Shown here in pieces: positions 29,109-53,078 of a stretch of 64,000 bases of DNA; the first letter of the stretch is position 1, and every line of letters starts with the position of its first letter. Position numbers and translations under genes: made by a program. The stretch is taken from positions 17,549,507 to 17,613,506 of the forward strand of contig OU342632.1 in the NCBI GenBank assembly GCA_910589415.1. The letters run 5' to 3'. The notes under the pieces were generated by a model that saw nothing but the letters and a program-made list of their open reading frames with translations, was not told the origin of the DNA and made no database searches. Source of the DNA: Malachius bipustulatus (taxonomy: Eukaryota; Arthropoda; Insecta; Coleoptera; Melyridae).

Positions 29109-31405
29109 TTTTTTATTTCACCGAAAAATGTAAAATTTCTTTCTCAAAAAAGCAATAACTGCTCGGAATCCAAATAAAAATGTATTAATATTAGTATTAG
29201 TGTGTCGCCGTAATCATACAAAGACATATTTGTATTTAATATCTCTATCTAAACAATCAATGAGAGAAAATACCATCGAAGGGTTATCCCGTATTCAAAT
29301 TGCGTAGATCAACATGTGTAGTTTATCGCGTAATTGGAAAAACTTGTTAATTGTGAATAATTATGTGCAAATTTCGTTATCTCTATTTACAGATGGAGGT
29401 TTATTAAAAGTGCCCAGAAGTCATTTATTTATAAGATAAGGGAAACGAGTACTTTTTGCGTCAATATCCAACTAGTTATCGGAATATGTAGGTAACTAAA
29501 ATCTATCGACCTTTATTTTGCTCTGTTGTGCTGCCACATTATTTCAGAACAGCGTCTTTTGTAACGATTTAAAATTTTAATACCCGTATTCTCGAATCTT
29601 TTGAATAAACTTGTTATTTGCTTAAATAATTATGTAACAAAATAATTTAATCAATACAATTACATGAATAAAATCAAGAACGCACCATCGAAGAGTGAAA
29701 ATCATAACATAATATTTTATCCTTTTACATTTTATTAGAATAATATGCGCAATCTCAGCATTAATTCAATATGAGGCGCTCTTGAATTATTATACTTCAT
29801 ATTTAATTTACATTAATTTAAAACGCAGTATCAGTATCGCAAAAAGTGGTCACATTCAATTTCTGTATCGACCTATATAGCTCGTTGCAATCAAAGTTCT
29901 CCAAACGACGTCACAAATTTGCAGTATTTGAGGAGTTTGAGTTTTTAATAATAGTATTATAACGCCAATAAATGACATTGACGTTCGTGTGATTTCTGCT
30001 ACTAGCTGCATGAATTTCGGTATTTTCTGCGCAATGACGTAACGTGGCTGATCAGTACCGTAATTGTTTAAATTTACAGACTGTCACAAATTTGTCATAA
30101 ATACAACAATAGCTCTTGCTTTATTGATTTCATTTTTGTTATTTATATTTTCAATTTAGGTGGTGTTACCAGCTAGTAAAGTTTGAAATTGGTTTTTTTA
30201 ACTGTGTTAATGATGGTTAACTGATATATTTATTAAAACCTATAAAATGTCAACTTGTGCACTGATTTCCTGTAAAAACAGCAGTCGATTTACTCAGGGA
30301 ATCGGTAATGAATATTTCAGATTCCCTCTAATAAGAATGGCGATCTGGCTAAACATTGGACTGCTTTCAACACATACACACCCCTGTATGAAGGCTGGTT
30401 ACTTTCAACTGGCTCACCATTGGGATCTCCTAAACTATATAGGAGATTCAGAGTCAGTTAAATTAAAGAAAAGTTGCACAATTTTATGTATTAATAAGAG
30501 TCTGAAACAAAATTTAGGTTATCTTGAGTCGTTGCGGCAATATCTTGAAAAAACTGAAAAATCAAAATTTCTTATTTTAGTCATATCTTTTTTATTATTG
30601 GAAAGTTCATAAACTATTTTTTGTAGGTTAAATAAGTCATCAAAAGCCATGTAAGTTAATTATGAAAATTTTGGTATCTAGTAGGCTTTGAAATTTTTTG
30701 AAGTATCGAGTTAATGAAAATAATAAATCTCGATAGTTCAGTTTTTCCAGGATATTTCTATTTCAACAACGTCTGAAGTTTCCATGAATTTTATTTCAGA
30801 TTCTTGTTAAACTCAAAATTGTGACTCTTCTCTAATTGAACCGACTGTATCTTCTAAAGTTAAGGAGATTCCAATGGTGGGCCAGTTGAAAATGAGTACC
30901 AGGTATGCAATTTCCACAAGGTACCTTAGTAAGAAACAAAAAAGAAAATGTTGTTCAAAAAAGCTGGTATATATTACTGATATAACTCCAATTAATAATT
31001 AAACAATTATTATTTATTTAACATGGCAGATTAATCAGAACTATAAACTGGAATTAACAACAACAAAGGAAACCGGTTTACTTATTGCTCTTGCTACAAC
31101 CAAATGATTCACCCAATCTGGAAATTTGATTACCTAATATTATAGTTCCTGAAATGAGAAGTTTTATTGATAATATTGCTCAAGTATTTGGCATTATTAT
31201 TAATAATCTGCAAGGATGATTAATATTGCGATGACTAATGCAAGTATAATGCTGTTGGCAATCGAGAGGAGAGAATAGCAATGTTAAAAGAAGTCACATC
31301 AGATGGTAAGACCACAGAGTAGCAGCTCTAGTGTTGCTGCAACACCCGAGAAAGAAGGGATGGGAGGGAATTATCACCCCGGAGACTGACACTAAAAAAT
31401 TATGT
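29109..31405. other. Intergenic: GPCR 5' flank and Rho1 3' flank
   Basis: AT-rich. It contains a possible THAP remnant; nothing else was recognised. Confidence 0.45.
30247..30345 (+). pseudogene. Possible THAP zinc-finger remnant
   Basis: Starts MSTCALISCKN and continues to EYFRFPL, resembling the beginning of a THAP (C2CH) DNA-binding domain, then loses similarity; the second Cys/His pair was not found in frame. The open frame runs on to 30612 without family resemblance. It could be a relic of a P-like transposase or chance. Confidence 0.25.
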
Positions 31406-31415
31406 ACGAAAACAA

Positions 31416-32633
31416 TTTATTTATTCATTTATTTTAGAATACACGATGACATGATGGAAAAGTTAGCAATTACAACATTATTAATAATAATAATACGACA
31501 ACCCGACCAATACCAATTAATTAATCATAATAACCAACCAAATAAACTCAATCGATCCGTCGAGTTGCCATATAAAAATATCTCCGGATCCGGATATGAA
31601 AAATCAGTTTATTATTATTATTTATTATATTTTACAACCATCAACTTTATATTATTATTATTATTTTATTAAAGTAGTATGTATGTATGTATGTAGACAT
31701 TATAATAGTGTGTACATAATTAATTATGAAATACAACTAAAAACACATTATAGAATACTAGAAATCGCAGTTTTCAACAACGTAACTATGTATATAATAT
31801 AATAATTTAAAGTAATGCAGTCGCTCTGGTTCGTCCGAACCGGAGCGAGTCCGATGACAGGGACCTGCTCCGGTTCGGACGCGGTGAGCCGGCATCGCAC
31901 AGTATCATTACCATATTAACATCGTACAGTACCTAAAGAAAGATGATCTTCTAAGAATACGTGTGGACAATTATTTGTGCTCTTGACACATCGATCACTT
32001 TCAGTAGTAGTAGCAGTACATATTTAGTAATAGTAGTAGTAGTAAGTAGTAATAGTAGTAGTGTAAAAATTTGGATATCAATAATTATTTACGCTTACAT
32101 TGTATAATATAAAAATATCTTAAGCAGATTAATTCCAAGGCAATTACAAAATACAGTAGTTTATAATATAATAATATATATACGTATGCACGCACGCAGT
32201 CCACAGTGTTTGGAGTAGGTTTCTTTTTTATCTTTCTTTCTTTCTTAACATAGCAAAGAGTAGTATGCATGTATGTATGTAGTACTAGTACTAGTATTAT
32301 TTATTAGTATTATTAACCACGTTATTATACAACACACCACACATACAACACTGATGATCGATATTTGACACAACGTCATGTTTGCCATCATCATAATGTG
32401 CGTACGTATATAATATGTATAATAACATTCTATTTATAATAAGAAGCCCCCTCTCGCCGTCAACCTACTACACACGCATATGGCTCAACATAATGAACAA
32501 ACAATCATCATTATTATTAGTATACAAATATAACCAGATATTATATCAAAGAGAAAAGAGGAGGTGGGTGAATGGATGGGCGTTGGGAGGATCAGGGTGG
32601 GGGGGGCGTCAGACAGGGCAGGAGGAAGATCAC
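31416..32633 (-). other. Probable Rho1 3' UTR
   Basis: Follows the Rho1 stop codon on the minus strand. AT-rich with (TTA)n and TAGTAG-type runs; clustered minus-strand AATAAA signals at ~31416-31434 could end the transcript. A GC-rich hairpin (31833-31880) stands out in it. Confidence 0.5.
31833..31880 (-). other. GC-rich stem-loop in Rho1 3' UTR
   Basis: GTCCGAACCGGAGC (31833-31846) and its exact complement GCTCCGGTTCGGAC (31867-31880) form a 14-bp stem. GTCC and GGAC (31850-31853 and 31861-31864) extend it past a G-U pair and an A-C mismatch, leaving a 7-nt loop. It is the only GC-rich block in about 1 kb of AT-rich sequence. Confidence 0.6.
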
Positions 32634-43934
<11,301 letters not shown>

Positions 43935-44051
43935 CTATCCCCGACCAGCCAAAGATGGCGGACGATCAGGAGGAGCGGGCCGGCGAGGGGAGAGGAGGGC
44001 GCGCGGCCCGCTGATATCATCGCCGCAACTCGTCTCCTCCGTCTGACTTAC

Positions 44052-44210
44052 CTCTATCAGAGTCCTCGGAGTCCAGGCAGCTACAAAACATCCAAGTGGA
44101 TTCGAGCGAAGGCGACAGGACCCCTCACATCTGCGTCCACCTATTCGACTGCTTCCTGCTCTGCACTCTGTTTGTTGCTCAAATTATTTCCAACAAAGCA
44201 TTAATTATTT
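44052..44210 (-). other. Probable non-coding first exon and promoter region of Rho1
   Basis: On the minus strand GATAGAG|GTAAGTC at 44052/44051 is a strong donor that pairs with the acceptor at 43901-43903, just before the Rho1 start, giving a 151-bp intron. The DNA at 43940-44150 is GC-rich compared with its surroundings. The transcription start was not identified; the upper boundary is approximate. Confidence 0.6.
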
Positions 44211-44376
44211 TTCGTGAATCAGAAACTATCGCTGGGTTCAAGTGGAGACGGAGACTGAATGAATGAAGACGGAGAGAAAACGATTAATAATAAAAAAAAT
44301 AACACTAAACTGAAAACACTCAATGACAGTGACGTTGTCAGTGTGTGTCGTGTATGTCAATGTGAATTGTACTGTG

Positions 44377-45216
44377 ATACACGAGGTGTGTTTCTAAATT
44401 GCTCAACGTTGGACAACAAGTCAACGAAGTCAGCAGTCAGCTGTGGAGCTGTTGAGTTGGATAGTTGTTTTGAGTTATTGACCTGCTATTTAGAAACAAA
44501 CTGAAATGACGGATGACGTCTTACAGTTGACATTGACATATTGATCACAAAATGAAGTCGAAGTTGTTACCTAATTACCTAATTAGTTACCTAAACAAAA
44601 AAATAATAATTTGAATTTTATTGCTGGTATATGTTATTCTTTATTATTTATATTATATTTTATTCTTTATTGTTTGAGTTGAGTGCTTGAGTAGCGTATG
44701 AACATATTTAGCTTAAGTAAAATCAAAAGATTATTAAATGAAATGGAGTCATATCTTTATAGATGTGAATCTTGCGGGTTGGAGAGCCCTCTGGATGACG
44801 AGAGTATCATATTCATATCATCTGATTACTGCTCAACAATAAATTAAGTGTTGATAGAATGTTGACACAAGCAACCGAAAACACCTTATTCTTAACTTCT
44901 TGCGACATTTTCAATCAGTTTTCTCATAATTTATTTTTATTTTTATCAACCAACACAAATTACTTTAACCTTCAAACGCTATAATGCTAATGTCCACGAG
45001 TTTACGATCACGTGTCGTTGAGTACCAACTCAACAACTCAACAGGTTAATCCAGCGTTGACTTCGTTGAGTCAACGTTGACTTCAAACAGTGATTTAGAA
45101 ACAAGAAAGTTGACTGCTGACGTTGAGTCAACGTCAGTCAACGTTAATTTAGAAACGGTTTGTTGGCATTGTTGCTCAGCGTTGGCTATTTAGAAACACA
45201 CCCAAATCCACGATAC
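44377..45216. mobile_element. TIR element with clustered CAACG/ATTTAGAAAC motifs
   Basis: GTGTGTTTCTAAAT near 44385 and its complement ATTTAGAAACACAC near 45198 mark inverted ends. Each end also holds further ATTTAGAAAC copies (~44493, ~45091, ~45148) and many GTCAACG/CGTTGAC repeats, including near-palindromes such as GACGTTGAGTCAACGTC. The middle is AT-rich and non-coding. Boundaries are approximate and no target duplication is clear. Confidence 0.5.
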
Positions 45217-45276
45217 ACGTATACAACTGCGGAGGCTGCGTTCCGGTCTTCTAACGTCACGCGGTTGGAAGACTAA

Positions 45277-45426
45277 TGCCCGTATTCACAAACGATAATT
45301 TCCTAAATAATTACGTAATCAATTATACCCATCTCACTCTATTGCAAAAAAAACTGCATATCTCCATCTCACTTATTTAATTAATTACGTAATTATTTAG
45401 GAAATTATCGTTTGTGAATACGGGCA
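45277..45426. mobile_element. MITE family copy 1 (TGCCCGTATTC termini)
   Basis: 150 bp: TGCCCGTATTCACAAACGAT and its complement at the ends, with ~45-bp TIRs, flanked by TAA (45274-45276, 45427-45429). A 3-bp TWA duplication is typical of PIF/Harbinger. A second copy is at 50841-50989. Confidence 0.85.
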
Positions 45427-45773
45427 TAAGACTACACATAAAATTGCCCATATCTTTTTTACTGTCTGGAATAAATAAATAATTATTCTTTGTAGGCTTG
45501 CATAAGTCGGCTACAGCTATCCATTTAACGTTTTAAAAATTTTCAAGGCCAACTAAATCCCAGAGTTTGCATAGTCAATGTTTGTTTTTCTTTTAGCCGC
45601 TATATTGTTTTTTTATGTTGTTTGGTACAACAAAAATTACGGAATCCAAAGATCAATAATATTAAAAAAAAATTGTAAAAATTTTATTCTGCTTTTTTCG
45701 AAAAAATACAAGATTTTTCTATATAGATCTAACACAAATAAAAACACAAGCAAGAAGAAAGGACGCCATAAAA

Positions 45774-45912
45774 TTTGACATTTATTTTATAAACAACCCT
45801 GCCGCGATTAGTTCTTTGAGTCAAAATCCAACCGCATGACGTCATTGCGCAGTAGTGACCAAAATAGTAACAGCAATTAACATACCGTGTATATTATGTG
45901 TATCGTGCACAA
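45774..45912 (+). repeat. Dispersed repeat copy B (contains TGACGTCA)
   Basis: Inverted counterpart of 1585-1712; keeps CCAACCGCATGACGTCATTG intact. Confidence 0.6.
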
Positions 45913-46006
45913 ATATTGTCATTTGTCATCATAATCAGATCCATCATATCACAGAACAGAAAACTATTATGTCACGGCATGACATGAGTCACGTTACAAC
46001 TTCACA

Positions 46007-46397
46007 AGGTATATCAGCTTGAAACTGAAAATTCGTTGGCGCTGCGCATGCATGACGTCACTATGGTGATGGCAAGCCGAGCGCTTCCGGAAGAAATAAA
46101 AATATTTGAAAGTGGAAGTCAACATTTGTGAGGTATATTATGTATAATGAAAAGTGTTGGTGCTTACTCATTGGTGCTAAATCACTTATACATAATTGCC
46201 TTTGCCTACCGTAGCAAACTAAAAAAATATATCTCTTTGCTTTTCTTTTTTCTTGCGCGATTCTCATTTCATTTTTGTTGTCAGACAGTCAGGTATTGAA
46301 GTCAAACAAATTAAAATAATTTCAACATCTACATCGCGTATATCATGTAGCTATCACCAGATTGATGTCACTGGCTGCGCACTGATATACCTTGTTT
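46007..46397. mobile_element. MITE upstream of signal peptide peptidase
   Basis: Ends ACAAGGTATATCAG and CTGATATACCTTGT (391 bp), with a further diverged inverted block around TGACGTCA / TGATGTCA inside both ends. No clear target duplication; non-coding. Confidence 0.65.
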
Positions 46398-46658
46398 ATT
46401 TTTGTATCATCTCATGAACCAACACCTCCTAAACTCTGACAGAATTTCAGAATAAACAAGCATTGAAACGTGACAATATGATATGTATGACGTTTATCTG
46501 TACATGCTCGTCGTGTTACATGTTATGTTAATTACATTCGCCACATTCTTCCACTTGCACTTGCACTTACGTACCTTGCAATAATAATTTCATACGTGTA
46601 TTATTATAATCAGCAGACTGGAACAACATAGTGGCACTTTGAATCCTAGAAGGTAAAC

Positions 46659-48185
46659 ATGGCGGGATTCTTGGAAGTGATCGTGGCACAAGCGAAAAGC
46701 GACATGGACCTGGCGAAAGAGAATGTCACAAACGGCACAACTCGAACACCGAGCACCCCGGAAGGAATGGCCGTGGCATATGGGAGCCTTCTGGTCATGG
46801 CTCTCTTACCCATTTTCTTCGGTTCCTACCGATCTGTAAACTACCATAAGGAAAACGTATGTTACAATAATTATTTTTGATTTGGCGGTTTGTCTTTGAT
46901 GTTAATTAAAATTAAGGAATGGGCCCTTAATTATGGAAACTGTTAATTATCATGATTTTAGCCCCATTTAGTAACTGACGACCAATTAATCGTTATCTTG
47001 TTTATAGAAACCCGAGACAATGACCAAGAAAGATGCCGCGATTTTCCCCATTATGGCATCCTGCGCTCTGTTCGCCCTCTACATAGTCTTCAAATTGTTT
47101 TCCAAAGAATACATAAATCTCCTCTTGACGGGGTACTTTTTCTTTCTGGGTGTTTTAGCCCTTACTCATTTATTGAGGTAAGTTATTGTAAATCGTATGA
47201 TTTGACCATAACAAACTAACATTGTCAAACTGCTTGCCACTAGATTGTTTACAAGTTACAGGCAGTTTCCCTTTAACTGGGACATCCCCTAACTTAATCT
47301 TTAATATTCCAGTCCCATTGTGAGTAACCTGGTTCCGGCCGCAATCACAAACATTCCATTTCACATAACCTTCAAGCAGGGCGAAGGAGACAGCTCGCAC
47401 TATCTCATCGATTACAAGTTCTCGACGTACGACGTCGTCTCCCTGGCCGCTTGTTCCGTGGTCGGCGCCTGGTACCTGGTGCAGAAGCACTGGGTGGCGA
47501 ACAATCTCTTCGGACTGGCTTTCGCCATCAACGCCGTCGAGCTGCTCCACTTGAACAACGTCGTCACCGGCTGCATCCTCTTGTCCGGGCTGTTCCTCTA
47601 CGATATCTTCTGGGTGTTTGGGACGGATGTCATGGTGACCGTGGCTAAGAGCTTCGAAGCACCTATAAAACGTAAAGTTTGAATTATTACTAATACTAAT
47701 ACGATTTATTCATTTTTTTTTCAATCCAGTCGTGTTCCCTCAAGACCTGCTAACTAACGGACTGTCGGCCGACAATTTTGCCATGCTCGGACTGGGAGAC
47801 ATAGTGATTCCCGGGATTTTCATCGCCCTCCTGTTGCGTTTCGATAACTCCCTGAAGAGGAAGACCAAGACTTATTTCCACGCGACCTGTCTGGCTTACT
47901 TCCTGGGACTTATGGCAACGATTTTCGTGATGCACGTGTTCAAGCACGCTCAACCGGCTCTGCTGTATCTCGTCCCGGCCTGCATCGGGACACCCTTGTC
48001 TCTGGCTCTGGTTAAAGGAGATCTGGGAGTTTTGTTCAAGTAAGAGAATGATGTTTTTGTTTAAAAGTGTTTCTAATTGTTTTATTTTTTTGGTTAGTTA
48101 TGAAGATAATCCCGAAGAAAAGTCTGAAGAGGAAGAGAAGAAGAAGGAGGAGAGTAAATCCAAAGAGCCAAAGAAAGTTAAATAA
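46659..48185 (+). CDS. Spp: Signal peptide peptidase (GxGD intramembrane protease)
   Basis: Five exons: 46659-46856, 47008-47177, 47313-47671, 47730-48039, 48098-48185, totalling 1125 nt (374 residues), in frame with GT-AG junctions. It is a presenilin-like aspartyl protease of the ER that cleaves leftover signal peptides and type II membrane segments. Catalytic motifs: LFLYDIFWVF (Asp220) and LGLGDIVIPG (Asp266), plus the substrate-binding AQPALLYLVP. The spacing fits the SPP family. The N-terminus carries NVT and NGT glycosylation sequons, and the acidic/Lys-rich tail ends KKVK, a KKxx ER-retrieval signal. These features separate it from SPPL2/3. It converges with the proteasome gene 1.3 kb downstream. 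Confidence 0.97.
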
Positions 48186-49460
48186 ATTAATGTTTATATC
48201 GAATACTCGGTTGTGTGGATAGTTTAGGAAATTTCCTTTTTTTCAAGGCATTACAAAAAAGATAAAAGATAGGTGGACACGAATTAGAACAATAGGGAAA
48301 TAAATAATAAAGTAAACCAACCGTACTTAGTACTTTTTAGTGGTACATACTTAGTTTAAAATAAACAAAACTTGGCGCTCCTTCGGCTCGTTTATTTTCC
48401 AAGAGTCTAATTCGTGTAACCACCTGAAAGCATTATCGTCTCCGATTATTAGGACGACAAAAGTATTCGATTAAAAATATTTCAAGAGACCGAGTCGAAT
48501 GGGTAAAACGTTTACTAGGAAACTTGTAAATCTCAATGTCTTCTTTTTATATTATTTTGCTAACCTGTTTCTCCATGATACCTTTCCAGTAAACCCCGTA
48601 TTATTATTATTATGAAACATTTCATTGTTGATTGTATTCAATTAATTATTCCTCTCCAAGAACTGTGTTAAAATTATTGTTGTAAATATTTGACTTTTTA
48701 TTATTATTATTGGCAAGGGTAAAATAAAGACAAGTAAGTGTTCTATTAGTTATGGTCATATTTGCTTCCAGCTGTGTTTTATATTAAAGTATTGAACGTA
48801 ATTAATGAAGTTCGATTTTATTTAATCCCAGGTAAATAAATAAAAGTTATAGTTTTATTTATAATAGTTATAATGAGTCGTAATATATTATTTATTACTG
48901 GAGCTGAGATATGAAAAGTACCGCAAAAGAGGTCTAAAGTTAAGGAGCAGTAGAGATGTGATGTAATCTCTGAATCAGTAATCACTAAAACCGGTTCTGG
49001 TTGGGATTTTTGACTACAGGTTAACAACCATGTTACAGTGAAAAACCGATTTTCAAATATTTTTTTTACAAAATCAACAAACTGGAAAAATTTATGTTTG
49101 TCTCAATCTCAAAGTAGATTAAGAGAAATGCCAAGAAGTTTCCCTCTCTCTCTCTTCTGAGAAATCATGAAAATGGTCATGGATTTACGGGTCAAATTAA
49201 ATCCACGGTACCATGTGGATAACTGTTTTAAATAACCCAGAGAATTAGAATTTAAGTTTTTGTTCAGATGGACATTATCACCAGAAACTGATTGGAATCT
49301 GGTGAAAAGGTCATTGTTAGGTTTTTCTCCAAAGTTTCAAGGAAATGACACTGACATGGCTTTATTAAACATTAAAGGGACCTATTTAATATATAAAAAA
49401 ACATGTTGGTGTCCTTTTTGGTGATTTTAATACAAAAAAAAAATACACAAGAAAATTATT
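48186..49460. other. Convergent 3' ends of Spp and the proteasome gene
   Basis: AT-rich non-coding; AATAAAG near 48722 could end a long Spp 3' UTR. No other gene recognised. Confidence 0.5.
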
Positions 49461-50223
49461 CTAATTATCCCCAGCCTCCACTAAACTTTTAACAGTGATA
49501 TCGGGGAGATCTTTCACCCCGTTCCTATCGACCAATTGAACCTTGAAATTGGGCAGATTGACGATCAGCCTCTTCTGGACTTCTTTGACGCACTTCTTCA
49601 ACAGCTCGTACCCCTCGTCTGGCGATAAATTCGACATGTAATGACGATCCATAATCGCGAGCGAGAAGAATCCGCCGTATCCGTGAGCGGCGTAATTTAC
49701 GCTCGCCATCGACGCCAGGTAGTCCATGTAATGCAGCTGGGGGCCCTTCTGGTCGTCGTACCCGGCCATCAAGATATTCACGTGATAGGGACTCTACAAC
49801 GATTATCGAATGTGAATAATTTTTCTAATTAGTTTTAATTATTACTCACCCTGCTGCGGAGAGCGTCGGCTAGATTCCTCCTCGTGAAGTGGGCCGCTTC
49901 CAGGGGGCTTAAATCGTAAGTGTTGCGGAGCTTGTAGAGTTGAGCGTTTTTGGCAATGTACTCGGCGAACTGGGTAGTGTCGCCTTGCTCGCCCGATATC
50001 GCCATTACGATCTTACTGGTGAGTTTGAAGAGTTTATTCTCATCTGTAATGTTTTAATTGATTAAAGTTCTGCTTTCTGTCACTCTTTCAAATAAGAAAT
50101 AGAGTATGTATTAATAATAATTATAATGTTACCTGTTTTCATGACCATTATGCTCTGAGCTGTGGTCATATCAGCGGCAATTAGGACGTAGTCATTGAAT
50201 TTTATGCCCAGAAGACACTCCAT
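49461..50223 (-). CDS. Prosbeta4: 20S proteasome subunit beta type-2 (beta4)
   Basis: Three exons on the minus strand: 50133-50223, 49850-50043, 49461-49793, totalling 618 nt (205 residues, normal for PSMB2). The protein begins [20 protein letters not shown] and contains [34 protein letters not shown] and [16 protein letters not shown], all characteristic of this non-catalytic beta-ring subunit. There is no processed N-terminal Thr, as expected for beta4. It is part of the 20S core particle in cytosol and nucleus. The start is the first Met, with no upstream in-frame extension. Confidence 0.97.
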
Positions 50224-50840
50224 GGTTTCTTTAATTTGATATCACGAACTTTTGCGACAGTTTTTAGGATGATAATAAATAAAAATGCTTCGTAAGTGTT
50301 GTCTGCTTCTATTATTAAAATAACGAATGCGAATTGCGATTGCGAATGACATGTAAAAATTAATATCGGAAATAATTTGAGGTTATATTACAAAAGTAGG
50401 ATGACAGTTTTGACATTGACAGGATATTGAGTGTCGTTTGTAATTTGAAAAGTAATAAGTTGATGCTATAGCGCCGATAGTTGTAGCAAAATTAAATCCA
50501 CGATTATTGTACATTTTTTTCAAATTTCAGGAGAAACATTGAACAATTTAGTTATTTAGATTATCCTAATTACTTATTTATTACGATGTTATAGATGGGG
50601 TCTTACTTACACGTTACGCTGTAATACTCAAATTACTAATAAGTGGTAAATAATATTTTGTTAAACAATAGTAACTATCTATCTACCTATCTACACATCT
50701 ATAATATTCAACAAAGGGCATAATGATGACTCTTATCCACGAAGATGAAAATTGCAGCACGAGCCTCTGACGAGTGCTGTAACATCTAAGCCGTTAACAT
50801 TATAGCTGTTATGCGCAAGTGGAATACTAATAATATACTT

Positions 50841-50989
50841 TGCCCGTATTTACAAACGATAATTTCCTAAATAATTACGTAATCAATTAACCCCATCTCA
50901 TTCTATTGCAAAAAAACTGCATATCTCCATCTCACTCATTTAATTAATTACGTAATTATTTAGGAAATTATCGTTTGTGAATACGGGCA
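50841..50989. mobile_element. MITE family copy 2 (TGCCCGTATTT termini)
   Basis: 149 bp, same orientation and about 95% identical by eye to 45277-45426; ~45-bp TIRs. Confidence 0.85.
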
Positions 50990-51218
50990 TTTATCTACGA
51001 TTATACTTGAATCACGATACACGTATAGGTACACGGTTTTATAGGGAACCTGTATTACCGACAGTGGCGCTTACTAGGGTAGCGCATTCTCATTCTCACA
51101 AAAAGTTGGGAAAAAAGTCGGGAATGTCAAATTTAACTTCAAAAACGTCAGATTTTCCATAAACGTACAACTGTCTAAAAGTTCACATAATTTGTTAAGT
51201 TCGCGTATTTAAAAAAAA

Positions 51219-51294
51219 ATGGTAAACTTTTGCTGCGTTAGAAGATGTTTCAACAATAAAAAGATGGCTTTCTACTTGTTCGCGTTGCCTAAAG
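51219..51294 (+). pseudogene. THAP-domain first-exon fragment
   Basis: MVNFCCVRRCFNNKKMAFYL then FALPK, ending at a GTAACT donor-like sequence. This resembles the first Cys pair and the F.P segment of a THAP zinc finger. No downstream exon with the second Cys/His pair was found, so it is either an isolated relic or the start of a gene whose remaining exons I could not see. Confidence 0.35.
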
Positions 51295-51669
51295 GTAACT
51301 TTCCTAATATTTTAAACTCATTATAGTCCTCTATCAAAACTTACCTGTTAAGTACTGGAATTTTCTGGATAAAAAAAGGACCCAGCATCAGGCAATTATG
51401 ATTGCAGAAAATATAAATTACCAAATCATTATAAAAAACATAATTTTAAGAAATGTTCTTCAGAAATTAAAAGTTTATTATTAAAAAAATGCTATTATAA
51501 TATAAATGAATATTTCAATAAAAATAACAACTAAATAACATTTTTTTCGGATGGATATTATCAATGTTAAATGTTATAATTTATCTTTTTCATATTAATT
51601 TTATTGTTAACAATTTTCTATTTTATTTTCCAAAAAGTATTGTAGAATTGACTTAAAATAGAAATAAAC

Positions 51670-51672
<3 letters not shown>

Positions 51673-51708
<36 letters not shown>
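51673..51708. repeat. (TTA)n microsatellite
   Basis: About 12 uninterrupted TTA/ATT triplets. Confidence 0.9.
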
Positions 51709-53078
51709 CCGGGCTCAGAATTTTTGTATACATGAAACTTTGGCAGGTAGGTTTTATTATACCTTGTAATCGTGTTTAAGGATCAGTATGAAAGGGTCTT
51801 TTATTATAGGTATACTTAGATCACTCTGTCGTCCGTGTGTCTATATCAAGACCGTTTTAGACCAAGTATTAGTATGAATTAGATATCGAGTTAAAAATTC
51901 TACCAAATACTTAAGTCTACAGATTTGTAGACCGTCATAGACCTGTAATATGTTTTTAATACCCACTGAAAGAGGATTCCTCGATTTCTATTCGTATTAT
52001 TATTTTGTTTCATTTTTAAAACTTCGCTTTTTTCACTCGATGTCTACCCCTGTGAGTCCTGTGACCAAATGTGCCAAAAATATGACATCCAGCAGTTCAA
52101 ACATAACCGTGTTAAGTAAACGTCAACGAGTGAATGCGCTACTAGTAAGCGTTAGTGTCGGTAATGCAGGTTCCCTAGTTTTACAATCACGATGCGATTG
52201 CGCATCTGCGACTGACCACTACTGACCAGTGATTTTTAGTGCCTGCGCTCAGGTGATATCATTTTAGTAAAAATCTTGATAAAATCGAGTTTTGCGTTCT
52301 GTCTGCGAGCTGCGGCTGCGAGCTGCGAGTTCTGCGTTCTGCGAGTCAGCGACTGGTCTGTCTCTGTGGTCCGTATCTGTAGGTAGAGTAGTGGAAAAAT
52401 AGAAAATGTTTTATCAGAATGGAATCTTTTCCTTCATTTCAATAAGTTGTAAATTTTAAAGTTCAGTGATTTAATTGTAATTATTGTTACGGAACTCATG
52501 AAGAAAAATTCCCAAAAAATCAAAGTAACAGGTACCACAATAATCATAATAATTATTATCGCAACCGTCTCTCCTAAAAATCTAGAACGTATGTTTTGTG
52601 TTTTGTGATTCCTTTGTGGCCTTCAAAACATATTTCACTCTCTCTTTGTTGTTTTGCTATTTATTTATTTATTATTATTTGTTAGCCAAAAATTTGACGT
52701 AATTCTTTCTCACTTTACTTTTACATCAACAAAACTATCTATTTATTATTTTGTACATCTGTTTTGTAAATTGCCAATTTATTAATCGCAAAATCTATTT
52801 CGGTGTCCAAATTATTATTTAATTTTCAATTACTTTTAAATAATTAATATTTTCAGCTCCAAATTCCTAGAACCTCCTTCAGTAGGTACCTACCTACCAG
52901 TAGTACTAGTACTAGACTCACTAGTCTAGTAGTTACCATAAAGTGCTCTGCATGAATATTAAAATGAAGCGACTTAGACTTAATGAGTATTGTAAGATTA
53001 TCTTTTGATTTTTCTGCATCGATCGTCTTCTGCTGATAAGTAAAAGTAATTAATATAAGTGTAATCTTTCTTCCAGGG

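Larger units (their letters stand above)
50224..53078. other. Intergenic between proteasome and F-box genes
   Basis: Holds a MITE copy, a THAP-like first exon, a (TTA)n microsatellite and, at ~52302-52350, short CTGCGAG-type repeats that probably belong to the F-box 5' UTR or promoter. Because the F-box start exon begins with an acceptor at 53076, at least one 5' non-coding exon should lie here. Confidence 0.5.
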
